Assembly (NCBI RefSeq): GCF_030409945.1 | Contig: NZ_JAUFQV010000026.1 | Location: 1-64,000 of the forward strand | Source of the DNA: Vibrio tapetis subsp. quintayensis | GTDB taxonomy: Bacteria; Pseudomonadota; Gammaproteobacteria; Enterobacterales; Vibrionaceae | Reading direction: 5' to 3' | Length of the DNA: 64,000 bases | Part shown: positions 43,630-52,971 of the stretch, piece by piece | Layout: each line of letters opens with the position of its first letter | Position numbering within the stretch: position 1 is the first letter of the stretch | Notes under the pieces: generated by a model | The model's input: the letters and a program-made list of their open reading frames with translations, nothing else | Told to the model about the DNA's origin: nothing | The model's database searches: none | Program-made: the position numbers and the translations under genes

Positions 43630-46242
43630 ATGATCAATATTGAATTACAAAGCCTAGTAACTCGGCTAACCCCAAACCTAAAGTCGTCGTTGGAATCTGC
43701 AGCTGGCGAGTGCGTGAATCGTGGTCATTTTGCCATAGAGTTAGAGCACTGGTTCATTCAATTGCTGCAAAACTCATCCATGGGTTGGCATCAAGCATTA
43801 CAGCAAGCTGGTGTGGCACCGCAAGGGCTAATCGAGCAACTGAATAATCACTTGGCGGGGCTTGCACAGGGTAATAATACATCGCCATCGTTATCCCCTT
43901 CTTTAGTTGAACTGTTAAAAGACGCATGGATGATCGCCTCGCTTAACCATAAGCAACTGTCGGTCAACGAATATCATCTTCTCATGGTGCTTAAGCAGAG
44001 AATCGAACAAGGCGCATACAACGGCGCACTCTCTCATTGGCTTAACGCTTTGTCATCTGAATGGTTACGCTCTCAATCGTTGGCAAATACTGCTCCCAGT
44101 GCACAGAAACCGACTTCCCCGAGCATGGTCAATAGCGAGTTCGTCGATGGCAATACGCCAGCACTGGACAAATACTCGCAAAACCTGACGCAGAGCGCTC
44201 GTAACGGTGAGCTTGACCCTATTTCTGGACGTGGTGACGAAGTCCGTAAAGCGGTGGACATTCTGTGTCGCCGTCGTCAAAACAGCCCTATTTTAGTGGG
44301 CGACCCGGGTGTGGGTAAAACGGCGATTGTAGAAGGTCTTGCACAGCAAATTGTTGATGGCAATGTGCCTCCTGCGCTTGCCAACGTCGAGCTACGTAGT
44401 TTGGACTTATCCGCTTTGCAAGCGGGCGCAAGTATTAAGGGCGAGTTCGAAAACCGTCTTAAAGACGTCATCAACGAGATCAAACAGTCGTCGACGCCAA
44501 TCATCATGTTTATCGATGAAGCTCACACCCTGATCGGTGCTGGCGGCGCCGCTGGACAAAACGATGCCGCCAATATCTTAAAACCGGCATTGGCGCGTGG
44601 CGAGTTCCGTTCTATCGCGGCAACAACGTGGGCAGAATATAAGCAGTATTTTGAGTCAGACGCAGCGTTGACCCGACGTTTTCAAGTCGTTTCTATTGGT
44701 GAGCCAAGTGAAGAAGACGCGGTTCACATGTTACGCGGCGTGAAAAAAAGCCTAGAAAAACATCACAGCGTTAAAGTGATGCAAGAAGCGATTGATGCTG
44801 CTGTCGCGCTTTCTGTACGTTACCTGCCTGAGCGTAAGCTACCTGATAAGGCCATCAGCTTACTTGATACGGCGTGTTCTCGCATTGGCCTGAGTCAAAG
44901 CGCGGCGCCGCGCCAGTTGGAAGCCATTGCTGAGCAAATCCGTTACGTTGAAAACGAAATCGAGACGCTCAATCACGAAGCGGCACTTTGGTCGATTGAT
45001 GACGTACGTCGTGACACTGTTGAGCAAAAACTGTCGGCATTGCAAAGCGAGCATCAAGCGATTGAGCTGCGTTGGGAGCAAGAGAAGTCGTTAGTGAACG
45101 AGATCATCGAGCTTCAAACTCAGTTGGATGCTTTGTTTGTCGCAGGGGAAGATCTAAAGCAAAACCCGGAAAAAGCGCTGCTTAAAAGCAAGATGAATGC
45201 GCTGCGCGAAATGCAAGGTGAACAACCTTTGGTGTTACCACAAGTCAATCAGCAAACCGTGGCTGAAGTGATCTCGCTTTGGACTGGGATACCGGTTGGT
45301 AACATGCTCAAACAGGAAGTTGAGCGTCTAATGCACCTTGAAAATCACATCGGTGAACGAGTCATTGGGCAAATCACGCCGATTGCCGAAATCTCGCAAG
45401 CTATTCGCATGGCACGAGCTGGGTTAATGGATCCACGTAAACCGGTGGGCGTATTCCTGATGTGTGGCCCAAGTGGTGTTGGTAAAACGGAAACCGCCTT
45501 GGCTTTGACTGATCTGCTTTATGGTGGCGAGCGTAACATTACCACCATCAACATGACTGAGTTTAAAGAGCAGCACAAAGTCTCGATGCTATTGGGGTCG
45601 CCTGCAGGTTACGTGGGTTATGGCAAGGGCGGCGTGCTGACAGAAGCCGTGCGTCGGAACCCTTATTCGGTGCTATTACTGGATGAGATGGAAAAAGCAC
45701 ACCCAGGTGTCCACGATATCTTCTACCAAATCTTTGATAAAGGCTCGATTTCCGATAGCGAAGGGCGTGAGATAGATTTTCGCAACACCATCATCATTAT
45801 GACATCCAATGCGGCAGACAGCGCGGTGGTGAACGCCTGTGCGACGGGCCGTCCGGCGATTCCTGATCTGACTCAAGCCATTTTTCCAGAGCTACAACAG
45901 TTCTTCAAACCTGCGTTTTTGGGGCGCGCGACCATAGTGCCATATTTCCCATTGAATGATGAAGAGATGGGAAAAATTGCGCAATTGTCGCTACGCCGAA
46001 TCGAAAAACGTGTGAAATCGCATTATGGCGCGACTTTCCAGTATGACCCACAAGTGGTGGATCTTTTGGTCAGCCTTAACCTGTCGCCAGAAACGGGTGC
46101 GCGTGCGATTGAGCAATTGATCAACCGACAATTGATGCCTGAATTGGCGAACAAATGCATCGTTCGTATGAGTATGTCTCAGCCCATTCATTCAGTTTCT
46201 GTTTCTGTGCAACAGGGCCGGTTTGTTATTGATATCAGCTAA
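43630..46242 (+). CDS. clpV: T6SS sheath-disassembly AAA+ ATPase ClpV (TssH)
   Basis: 870 residues from the ATG at 43630; a GTG three codons earlier is in frame. ClpB-type layout: N-domain (1-150), first AAA module with Walker A GDPGVGKTA near residue 224 and Walker B IIMFIDEAHTLIGAGG, a coiled-coil middle region (about 420-510), and the second module with GPSGVGKTE near 612 and SVLLLDEMEKAHPGV. It unfolds contracted TssB/C sheath for reuse. The start lies against the end of tssG. Confidence 0.96.
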   Translation: MINIELQSLVTRLTPNLKSSLESAAGECVNRGHFAIELEHWFIQLLQNSSMGWHQALQQAGVAPQGLIEQLNNHLAGLAQGNNTSPSLSPSLVELLKDAWMIASLNHKQLSVNEYHLLMVLKQRIEQGAYNGALSHWLNALSSEWLRSQSLANTAPSAQKPTSPSMVNSEFVDGNTPALDKYSQNLTQSARNGELDPISGRGDEVRKAVDILCRRRQNSPILVGDPGVGKTAIVEGLAQQIVDGNVPPALANVELRSLDLSALQAGASIKGEFENRLKDVINEIKQSSTPIIMFIDEAHTLIGAGGAAGQNDAANILKPALARGEFRSIAATTWAEYKQYFESDAALTRRFQVVSIGEPSEEDAVHMLRGVKKSLEKHHSVKVMQEAIDAAVALSVRYLPERKLPDKAISLLDTACSRIGLSQSAAPRQLEAIAEQIRYVENEIETLNHEAALWSIDDVRRDTVEQKLSALQSEHQAIELRWEQEKSLVNEIIELQTQLDALFVAGEDLKQNPEKALLKSKMNALREMQGEQPLVLPQVNQQTVAEVISLWTGIPVGNMLKQEVERLMHLENHIGERVIGQITPIAEISQAIRMARAGLMDPRKPVGVFLMCGPSGVGKTETALALTDLLYGGERNITTINMTEFKEQHKVSMLLGSPAGYVGYGKGGVLTEAVRRNPYSVLLLDEMEKAHPGVHDIFYQIFDKGSISDSEGREIDFRNTIIIMTSNAADSAVVNACATGRPAIPDLTQAIFPELQQFFKPAFLGRATIVPYFPLNDEEMGKIAQLSLRRIEKRVKSHYGATFQYDPQVVDLLVSLNLSPETGARAIEQLINRQLMPELANKCIVRMSMSQPIHSVSVSVQQGRFVIDIS

Positions 46243-46253
46243 TTAAATACCTT

Positions 46254-46282
46254 ATCGGTAGGTCGAATGGGAGCCTGCCGAT
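46254..46282 (+). other. hairpin after clpV
   Basis: 9-bp stem with one G-T pair (ATCGGTAGG with CCTGCCGAT) and an 11-base loop, no T run. It starts 12 bases after the clpV stop, in the longest gap (132 bp) of the run, and may be a partial stop or processing signal before the insert of four non-core genes. Confidence 0.5.
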
Positions 46283-46374
46283 AGACATGACACGCTCCCA
46301 AACACTATTAGAACAAAATCGTAAAAACTTGTTACTCCACTTTTTGAGAGTAACCCATTGATAGGTAACACAAG

Positions 46375-47529
46375 ATGACCAACTTTATTTTTTCGCCTGC
46401 ACAACTTAATTGGATTCGCAACAAATTGAAAATTGCCGTGATCCACGGTGGAGACAAAGCCCAACCTCGAGGTTTTATTTTTGAAAACCTGAGTCCACGT
46501 TCAACCAAAACTTATGAAGCCGTGGCACACGATATTGCTAACGCGCTGCGTGAATCCGGTTTCCAATTGGTCACGGTATTGGCTGAAGATATTTATTTGG
46601 CTGAAACTCTGCGTCAGGAGCAAGTGGATTTGGTGATCACCAACAGCGGTGGTCTGCAAGGTTTTGATTCTATGTGTCACTTACCTTCAATGCTAGAAAT
46701 GTTGGGCGTGCCGTATGTGGGGCATTCACCAATGACAGCAGGCCTGTTAGACAATAAGCACCTTTTTAAACATGAAATAAAAGCGGCAGGCCTGCCCACT
46801 GCGCCTTTCATTACTATCGGTATCGACGAAGATTTTGCGAGTGAAAGCAACCAGCGCGCACTGGACGACATTGCACGTCGTTTCCCACAAGGGTTCATTG
46901 TTAAGCCGGTTTCTGGGCGAGCTTCTATTCATGTGTACCCAGTGTTTGATCGAAGTGAACTGGCAAGTACGGTTGAGAAAGTGCGTCAAGCGAGTAATAA
47001 CATCGTGATGATCGAACCGTTTCTTGGCGGGCGTGAATTTGTCGTGGCAGTGGCAGGAGAGTACACCTTTAAACAAGGCGAATTGACTCAGTCAGACAAA
47101 CCGATGGCTTTTTCGATCACCGAACGTGTATTGGGCGTCGATGAACCTATTTTCACCTCGATGGATATTAAACCCATTACGCAAGACCGACTGATTGCCG
47201 TTACCGAACAGCCGTTGCGAGATCAATTGGCGGAAATTGGCCAGAAAATCTACCGCCAATTGGGTTTACAAACCTTAGTTCGAGTCGATATGCGTATGGA
47301 TAACGCCGGTAATTTGTATGTGTTAGAGACCAATCCTAAGCCCGATCTAAAGCGTCCTGAAGGCGATAAGGTCAGCTTGGTTTGTCATGATTTACAACGT
47401 GAAGGGATGAGCTATACCGACCTCATTCAATCATTGGTTTTTAATCGTTTGTCGTTTTTGAAAGCCAAACGTCCAATGGCATTGGCGCATTGTTTGAATG
47501 AACAATTCGACCTGATTGGCGACGTTTAG
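46375..47529 (+). CDS. ATP-grasp ligase, D-Ala-D-Ala-ligase-like
   Basis: 384 residues. The Ddl-type layout is visible: LKIAVIHGGDKAQPRG at the start, LPSMLEMLGVPYVGHSPMTA, the helix LLDNKHLFKHEIKAAGLPTA, IVKPVSGRASIHVYPV for ATP, and MRMDNAGNLYVLETNPKPDL with the metal-binding Glu and Asn. It should join an amino- or carboxyl-bearing acceptor to an amino acid with ATP, in the cytosol. The product is unknown; it is not the housekeeping ligase, as it lies inside the T6SS run and next to transport genes. AGGTAAC lies before its ATG. Confidence 0.8.
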   Translation: MTNFIFSPAQLNWIRNKLKIAVIHGGDKAQPRGFIFENLSPRSTKTYEAVAHDIANALRESGFQLVTVLAEDIYLAETLRQEQVDLVITNSGGLQGFDSMCHLPSMLEMLGVPYVGHSPMTAGLLDNKHLFKHEIKAAGLPTAPFITIGIDEDFASESNQRALDDIARRFPQGFIVKPVSGRASIHVYPVFDRSELASTVEKVRQASNNIVMIEPFLGGREFVVAVAGEYTFKQGELTQSDKPMAFSITERVLGVDEPIFTSMDIKPITQDRLIAVTEQPLRDQLAEIGQKIYRQLGLQTLVRVDMRMDNAGNLYVLETNPKPDLKRPEGDKVSLVCHDLQREGMSYTDLIQSLVFNRLSFLKAKRPMALAHCLNEQFDLIGDV

Positions 47530-47538
47530 GAGTCAAGG

Positions 47539-49737
47539 TTGAATACGATTAAGCAACACAGTCGACTTCTGCTGGGCGCCTTACTTGTGGTGCTGTCTTT
47601 ATCCCTGATTTTTGTGGTGGGGTATGCGCAGGCACTAAAGAGTTATCAGCAGCAAAGCCGCGATGCGGTAATCGCGCAAACTGACGCCGCAAGAATGGGG
47701 ATCGAGCAGATCTTAAGTTCTGGTGTGCCATTACATGACATTGCTGGCCTAGAAAAGGTTCTAGCGCCGATCGCATTGTCTGATAAGGCGGTGGTCGACA
47801 TTCGAATGATCTCGGGGCAGCAAGAGCTTTACCGTTACACCGACAGTGAATTTGATGGCAGCGTGATTAGCATCGCGCTTCACAATAAGTTTACCCAAGT
47901 GGGGCAGCTAGAGATTGTTGTCAGTGACGAAAAAGTTCAGCGCGAGATCAGTGCCCGCTTTGTGCCGATGATTTGGCTGGTGGGGATCTTAGTCGGCTTG
48001 TTCGTATTCATGGTATTGCGAGCGCATAATCGAGCCATCTACTTTACCGCGTTTGGCATTGTCTTTTTGACTATGTCATTAAGCGTGATGTTGATGGTTG
48101 GTGCGCTCTATAAATCGGGTCTTGAGAGTAAAGCAAACTCGATGGCTAGCATCGTGACACAACGTTTAGCTCCTGTTTTGGTGTGGGGTATTTCTCCGCA
48201 ACGTATCAGTGGTGTAGATGAAATGCTAGATGGCTTTCGTCAAACCAATAAAGAAGTATCAAGCATTGTTGTTGAACAGCAAGCGCGCACAATTGCCAGC
48301 AGTCAGGCACAGCAAGCGTTGATGTCTGTTGAAGGGATGGCGGAATTCCCAATTTCAGATGAGCGTGGCAACAAGGTGACGATTGCTTTCCACCCTAAGG
48401 TGCTGCTTTCTCAATTACTCAAAATACTGAAAAACTTTGCCATTCTTTTTGCGGGATGTGCCTTCATCTGTTTTGCTTTTATTCGTTTGCTGAGTCGCTC
48501 AGAAAACCAGAGCCATTCAGAAGTGGTCTTGGCACAAGTGAAACCGCTCTTGCTCGTTACCGTCCTGATGGAGTCCCTGATGGCGCCTGTTTTGCCTCAA
48601 TATCTGACGCAAATTGCGTTGGATAACGGTGGCAGTGCAGCGTGGTCTTCATACTTTTTTACCCTGTATTTTGTTGGCTTTGCTGCGACATTGTTGCCTG
48701 CTTCTCGCTTGATAGAAATGTTTGATATTCGACGAGTGTTGAGTGCAGGGGTGATTCTTTCCAGCTTAGGCTGCGCCTTTTTAGCTTATGACAGCCATTT
48801 GACCAGCGTTTTAGTGGCGCGTTTTATCTCAGGGGTAGGGCAAGCCATCATCTTCATTGCTGTGCAAGGCTACATTCTGCGCTTTAGCGATCAGTCGAAC
48901 AAAACACAAGCGGCTGGAATCATCGTCTTTTGTTTTAACGCTGGCTTTATTTCAGGTGCCGCAATCGGCGCTTTGTTGGCAGACACATTAGGTATTCAGG
49001 GCATTTTCGCGTTATCAGCGTTGATTGGAGGCTTGATGTTGATGTTCAGCATGTTACTGCCATCAATGAAAGCGGTGTGTACCGGGCAAAACAGCTTGCT
49101 TGATAACATTAAAGGGGTGATGCACGAGTCTGCAACCTTGATTCGAGTGCCTGCGTTTATGCGCACCATGTTGTTAGTTGGTATGCCAACCAAAATGATG
49201 CTAACGGGTGTGGTGTCTTTCGCCGTGCCTTTGTTATTGAGTGATAAAGGCGTGGCGAAAGAAAGCATAGGCCAAGTGCTCATGGCTTATGCGTTTGCTG
49301 TGCTGTTTATCAGTGGCCGTGTTTCGCCTCTTATCGACCGATTTGGTTCAAGCAAGTGGGCCTTGTGTTTAGGTAATGCCGTTGCGGCATTGTCTCTTGG
49401 GGTGTTAGGCGCTGCCTTTTCATTGGTCGAAGCGGGATTTGTGGTGTCACTGGCGACAATTTCAATGCTGGTAATGGGCGTGGCGCACGGTTTGATTAAT
49501 GCGCCGGTTGTGACGCACGTGGTGAAAGCAACCGAAGGGCACAATGCCAATTCTGTTGCAGCAACGTATCGCTTTTTGGAACGATTCGGCCATGTTGCAG
49601 GTGCGATTGTGGTGGGTCAACTACTGGCGTCATTGGGTCACTTGTATGCATTTTGGGCCATTGGCGTGTTCTTCATTTTTGCCAGTGTCTTGATGTTGCT
49701 ATTGGATCGTCAAAAAGCCAGTGAGGTAGCAGCATGA
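47539..49737 (+). CDS. MFS transporter with sensor-like N-terminal membrane region
   Basis: 732 residues from a TTG start with AGGAG before it. The N-terminal 310 residues are not usual for MFS: a helix (9-30), a periplasmic-like domain (about 30-140), two or more helices (140-190), a second such domain (195-295) and a helix near 300. The last 390 residues are a 12-helix MFS domain with FTLYFVGFAATLLPASRLIE, RFISGVGQAIIFIAVQGYIL and GRVSPLIDRFGSSKWALC. It could export the product of the neighbouring ligase, or sense and move a ligand delivered by the two binding proteins; both are inference. Its stop overlaps the next gene (ATGA). Confidence 0.8.
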   Translation: MNTIKQHSRLLLGALLVVLSLSLIFVVGYAQALKSYQQQSRDAVIAQTDAARMGIEQILSSGVPLHDIAGLEKVLAPIALSDKAVVDIRMISGQQELYRYTDSEFDGSVISIALHNKFTQVGQLEIVVSDEKVQREISARFVPMIWLVGILVGLFVFMVLRAHNRAIYFTAFGIVFLTMSLSVMLMVGALYKSGLESKANSMASIVTQRLAPVLVWGISPQRISGVDEMLDGFRQTNKEVSSIVVEQQARTIASSQAQQALMSVEGMAEFPISDERGNKVTIAFHPKVLLSQLLKILKNFAILFAGCAFICFAFIRLLSRSENQSHSEVVLAQVKPLLLVTVLMESLMAPVLPQYLTQIALDNGGSAAWSSYFFTLYFVGFAATLLPASRLIEMFDIRRVLSAGVILSSLGCAFLAYDSHLTSVLVARFISGVGQAIIFIAVQGYILRFSDQSNKTQAAGIIVFCFNAGFISGAAIGALLADTLGIQGIFALSALIGGLMLMFSMLLPSMKAVCTGQNSLLDNIKGVMHESATLIRVPAFMRTMLLVGMPTKMMLTGVVSFAVPLLLSDKGVAKESIGQVLMAYAFAVLFISGRVSPLIDRFGSSKWALCLGNAVAALSLGVLGAAFSLVEAGFVVSLATISMLVMGVAHGLINAPVVTHVVKATEGHNANSVAATYRFLERFGHVAGAIVVGQLLASLGHLYAFWAIGVFFIFASVLMLLLDRQKASEVAA

Positions 49738-50876
49738 TAAAACGCACTATTTACGGTCTGTGCTTTGTGATCGCTTTACTGTCTTGTCAGCTACGAGCGG
49801 AATGGCCGAGTTGGTTAGGTCAGGACTTAAACCAAACGTCTTCCTGGCAGATAAGTAGCAGTGAGCGCTCAGTAGCATTTCTTCCTGTGCGTGAAACACC
49901 GAGTGTTTGGGTGTTGGTATCACGTAAAGCTCGCTCTTATGACACAGCAATTGCAACCATGCTCAAAGTGTATAAGCAGGAGCTGAGTGCAACGTCATTT
50001 CGAGTATTTTTGCTTCCTGAGACGCCTAGCGCGTTGCGCCTTTGGCTAAAAAAAGCGGAGCGTAATGCGAGTCTGATCTATGCCGTTGGCTCTAAGGCGA
50101 CCGTTGCAGTGCATGATGTTTATGCGGGTGGAACCTTACCTGTGGTATCGGTGAATGCCAAAGATCCCGTGTTACTTGGTTTAACCGATAACTACCGTAC
50201 CAGTGGTAATAACTTTGCCTATACGTCGCTTAATTTGCCAGCGGATATCACGTTGAGCTTCCTCAGACGCTTTAATCCAGAGTTGCGTCAAATTGGCATT
50301 TTATACGCTAAAAGCAATACCAGCGCTTACGTAACTCAGTATTTGCCCCTCAAAGCGCAAGCAGAGAAGTCGGGCATTACGGTGTTTGGCTTCGAAGTCG
50401 ACGAAAACGACCCTAATGGGGGGTTAGGCGAGGTTATGCAGCAGCAAATGTTAGCGATCAAGCAAGCCGATCCTCAACTAGAACATTCGATTCTTTGGTT
50501 AACGGGCAGTTCCAGTTTGCTAGAGCGAATGGAAGAGATCTACGCCCATACGGAGCAAGCCCCTTTGCTAACCGTGGTACCTGATGCCGTTAATGGTAGC
50601 GCAAACAGTGCATTGATGTCGGTGGGGGTCGGATTTGAAAACAATGCTCACCAAGCAGCGCTGTATGGCATTCAAATATTGCGTGATGGTAAGTCACCGA
50701 GTGCGCTGCCTGTTGGCGTGTTATCGCCACCGGATATCTCTATCAGCTTTAAACAAGCCGACCGCCTTAACGCCAAATTGCCTTTTGTTTTGATCGAAAT
50801 GGCCAGCGATATCTATGCCCAAGATGGCGAGATGATCCGAGCCGCCGGTATGAGTATGGAGAAAACCAAGCCATGA
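49734..50876 (+). CDS. periplasmic binding protein, ABC-substrate-binding type
   Basis: 380 residues with a signal peptide (to about residue 22, LSCQLRA-EW). Two-lobed binding-protein features: VWVLVSRKARSYDTAIATML, SLIYAVGSKATVAVHD, PVVSVNAKDPVLL, LRQIGILYAKSNTSAYV, and MSVGVGFENNAHQAALYG. It is like the PF04392-type ABC binding proteins, but no ABC permease or ATPase is here; its likely partner is the large MFS protein before it. It overlaps the genes on both sides. Confidence 0.75.
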   Translation: MIKRTIYGLCFVIALLSCQLRAEWPSWLGQDLNQTSSWQISSSERSVAFLPVRETPSVWVLVSRKARSYDTAIATMLKVYKQELSATSFRVFLLPETPSALRLWLKKAERNASLIYAVGSKATVAVHDVYAGGTLPVVSVNAKDPVLLGLTDNYRTSGNNFAYTSLNLPADITLSFLRRFNPELRQIGILYAKSNTSAYVTQYLPLKAQAEKSGITVFGFEVDENDPNGGLGEVMQQQMLAIKQADPQLEHSILWLTGSSSLLERMEEIYAHTEQAPLLTVVPDAVNGSANSALMSVGVGFENNAHQAALYGIQILRDGKSPSALPVGVLSPPDISISFKQADRLNAKLPFVLIEMASDIYAQDGEMIRAAGMSMEKTKP

Positions 50877-51577
50877 AGCCGTCAATAGTGATGTGTTTAT
50901 TACTGGTTATGAGCAGCTTGAACGTTGCTCACGCATTCAATCGTCCAGAGCGTTTGTTGTTAGCGACCCAAGAATGGTTTCCCTATCAGTATCAAGAGAA
51001 TGGACAGATGAAAGGGGTTGGCATTGAAAAAATCAAATGCGTGATGCGCGTGATGCGCCAGCCATATCAATTCACTATGACTAAGTGGGATCGTGCCCAG
51101 CTGTTGACGGAAGTCGGCAGCCAGCACGGATTTTTCTTAGCCTCTCACAACAACAAGCGTGACGAATACGCGATCGCGTCTGATGCCGTGGCAGAGCAAA
51201 ATTGGAGCTGGTTTTCGCTTTCTGATGCCACTGATGTCAACAGCGCAATGTTCAAAAATCAAGTGGAAGTCGCCGCGTTATTTGGTTCAAACAAGTGGTT
51301 TTGGCTGCAAAAGAATGGCTATCGAGTGTCGATGAAGCCGCGCAGCGCTAAAGCCATGCTGAAACTGATGTTGAACGGAGGGGTTGGAGCCATCTTAGGC
51401 AACGATGCCGTGATTGAAGAGACGATCAAACAAATGGGCATAAGCTATCGAGCTATCTCCAAAACACGGATGAAATCTCAGCCTTTAGGCGTCTATTTTT
51501 CGAAGTCATTTACCGAAAAGTACCCGCAATTTTTAACTGAATTTAACCGCGCTAACGCACAATGTAAGGGTAAATAA
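50873..51577 (+). CDS. periplasmic solute-binding protein, family 3 type
   Basis: 234 residues with a signal peptide (to about residue 21). The family-3 pattern is seen in LLATQEWFPYQYQENGQMKG, VMRQPYQFTMTKWDRAQLLT and LNGGVGAILGNDAVIEETIK. It would bind an amino acid-like ligand in the periplasm. The start overlaps the previous gene (ATGA). No cognate permease is near, as for the neighbour. Confidence 0.8.
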   Translation: MKPSIVMCLLLVMSSLNVAHAFNRPERLLLATQEWFPYQYQENGQMKGVGIEKIKCVMRVMRQPYQFTMTKWDRAQLLTEVGSQHGFFLASHNNKRDEYAIASDAVAEQNWSWFSLSDATDVNSAMFKNQVEVAALFGSNKWFWLQKNGYRVSMKPRSAKAMLKLMLNGGVGAILGNDAVIEETIKQMGISYRAISKTRMKSQPLGVYFSKSFTEKYPQFLTEFNRANAQCKGK

Positions 51578-51578
51578 T

Positions 51579-52511
51579 ATGCCTCTATCAATCAGAATTA
51601 TTAGCTCTCCTGATGGCGAAAGCATTTCAGAATGGAATAAATCGTTTCCAGATGAAGGGGGCGAAATTGGTCGCGCTTTTGGGGCGACGATGCAGTTGAG
51701 TGACGCTCGTAGAGAAGTGTCATGTTCTCACGCGTTGATCAAAAAAACTTCCCGTGGTTATCAAGTGCTGGATAACAGTACGAATGGTTTGTATATCAAC
51801 GGTTCAGATACGCCGTTAGGCAAAGGCAACCAATCGACATTAAGTGATGGCGACGTCTTGGATGTTGGCCGCTACCGTTTGTTGGTCTCGTGTTTTATTC
51901 CCGAACAGGCACGGGTTAAAAGTGAAGAGCCCAACCTGCGTCAAGGCCTGTTTGGTGACGATCCTTTTAGCAGCGATAACGAGCCATTAGCGACGCCTTT
52001 TATTGAAACCGAGCTTGAACCGGATTTTACGGCATCGGCTTTTGACGTTGTAGATGATGACCCGTTTCTAGGTGATGTTGCGCCACGTCGAGTTGAAACT
52101 AACGAGTTCAATCTGAGCTTTTCTGCGATCGATGATGACCCTTTAGCCGACACAGGTTTGCAAGCAAATTTGCCAACGCCAATGGAAGCACTCGTTCATA
52201 ACACGACTCCATCTCGCCACGAGTTAGCGGCTTATCAACATGCGGAAGAGCGCTTGCAGCAGCAAACGGACAAAGCGCTAGAAATGGCCCTAAACCGCCT
52301 ATTGTCAGACATCGCTCCGCAAGCCGTTGAAACCATGTTTGATGACCTTTCTGCGCCGACGTTTTGGGGCGGAAAACCCAAGTACTGGGACATGTACAAA
52401 CGCTACTTCACTCGCCAAGTAGACAATCGTGACTGGCAAATAAAGTTTCATGCCTATTTTCATGATGCGATGCGCTTACAGCGTAATTTAGATGGAGGGC
52501 AAAACTCATGA
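51579..52511 (+). CDS. tagH: T6SS-associated FHA-domain protein
   Basis: 310 residues. N-terminal FHA domain (about 5-105) with the phosphothreonine-binding residues in EIGRAFG, SCSHALIKK and LDNSTNGLYING. A low-complexity linker with repeated DDDPF motifs (about 120-190) leads to a C-terminal TagH-type domain (ETMFDDLSAPTFWGGKPKYW, DWQIKFHAYFHDAM). It should bind phosphorylated partners and is the expected target of the kinase near the end of the cluster. Its stop overlaps tssJ (ATGA). Confidence 0.9.
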   Translation: MPLSIRIISSPDGESISEWNKSFPDEGGEIGRAFGATMQLSDARREVSCSHALIKKTSRGYQVLDNSTNGLYINGSDTPLGKGNQSTLSDGDVLDVGRYRLLVSCFIPEQARVKSEEPNLRQGLFGDDPFSSDNEPLATPFIETELEPDFTASAFDVVDDDPFLGDVAPRRVETNEFNLSFSAIDDDPLADTGLQANLPTPMEALVHNTTPSRHELAAYQHAEERLQQQTDKALEMALNRLLSDIAPQAVETMFDDLSAPTFWGGKPKYWDMYKRYFTRQVDNRDWQIKFHAYFHDAMRLQRNLDGGQNS

Positions 52512-52969
52512 GAAAGGTCGGTTTACTTTTGTTGACCGCGTTGCTTTCAGGATGCAGTTTCTGGGGTAACGACTTAGCACCTCAATTGGTGATCAATATT
52601 CAAGCTTCAGCCAACATAAATCCAAACGTGGAAGGTAAACCGTCTCCGGTTGAAGTACGAATTTACCAGCTTAGTGACAGTCAGGCGTTCAATCAAGCTG
52701 ACTTTATTCAGCTATACAGCGATGCCCAAGGTGTGTTGAAAGCCGAGTTGTTGATTGCGCGCCAATTGGCCAGCGTCTTACCGAGCGAGAACCGCAAAGA
52801 AGTGATTCCTATGGGCGCTGAGACTAAGTACATCGGCGTGATCGCAGGATTCGCCGATTACCGTGAAGCAAAAAATAAAGTTATTTACCAGCCTGTGGTG
52901 TTGGGTTCATCGGCCATCAATATCCAATTAGATGGCGTTAATTTATCGGTCACAGGCGAAGAGGATTAG
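52508..52969 (+). CDS. tssJ: T6SS outer-membrane lipoprotein TssJ
   Basis: 153 residues, lipoprotein signal with lipobox LLSGC (Cys16). The rest is the TssJ beta-sandwich: NVEGKPSPVEVRIYQLSDSQ, FNQADFIQLYSD and TKYIGVIAGFADYREAKNK. It ties TssM to the outer membrane. It starts inside the FHA gene stop and is 2 bases from tssK. Confidence 0.94.
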   Translation: MRKVGLLLLTALLSGCSFWGNDLAPQLVINIQASANINPNVEGKPSPVEVRIYQLSDSQAFNQADFIQLYSDAQGVLKAELLIARQLASVLPSENRKEVIPMGAETKYIGVIAGFADYREAKNKVIYQPVVLGSSAINIQLDGVNLSVTGEED

Positions 52970-52971
52970 TC

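Noticed and set aside
46254..46282. Terminator between clpV and the ATP-grasp gene
   Set aside because: The stem is good but no T run follows, so it is listed as a hairpin only.
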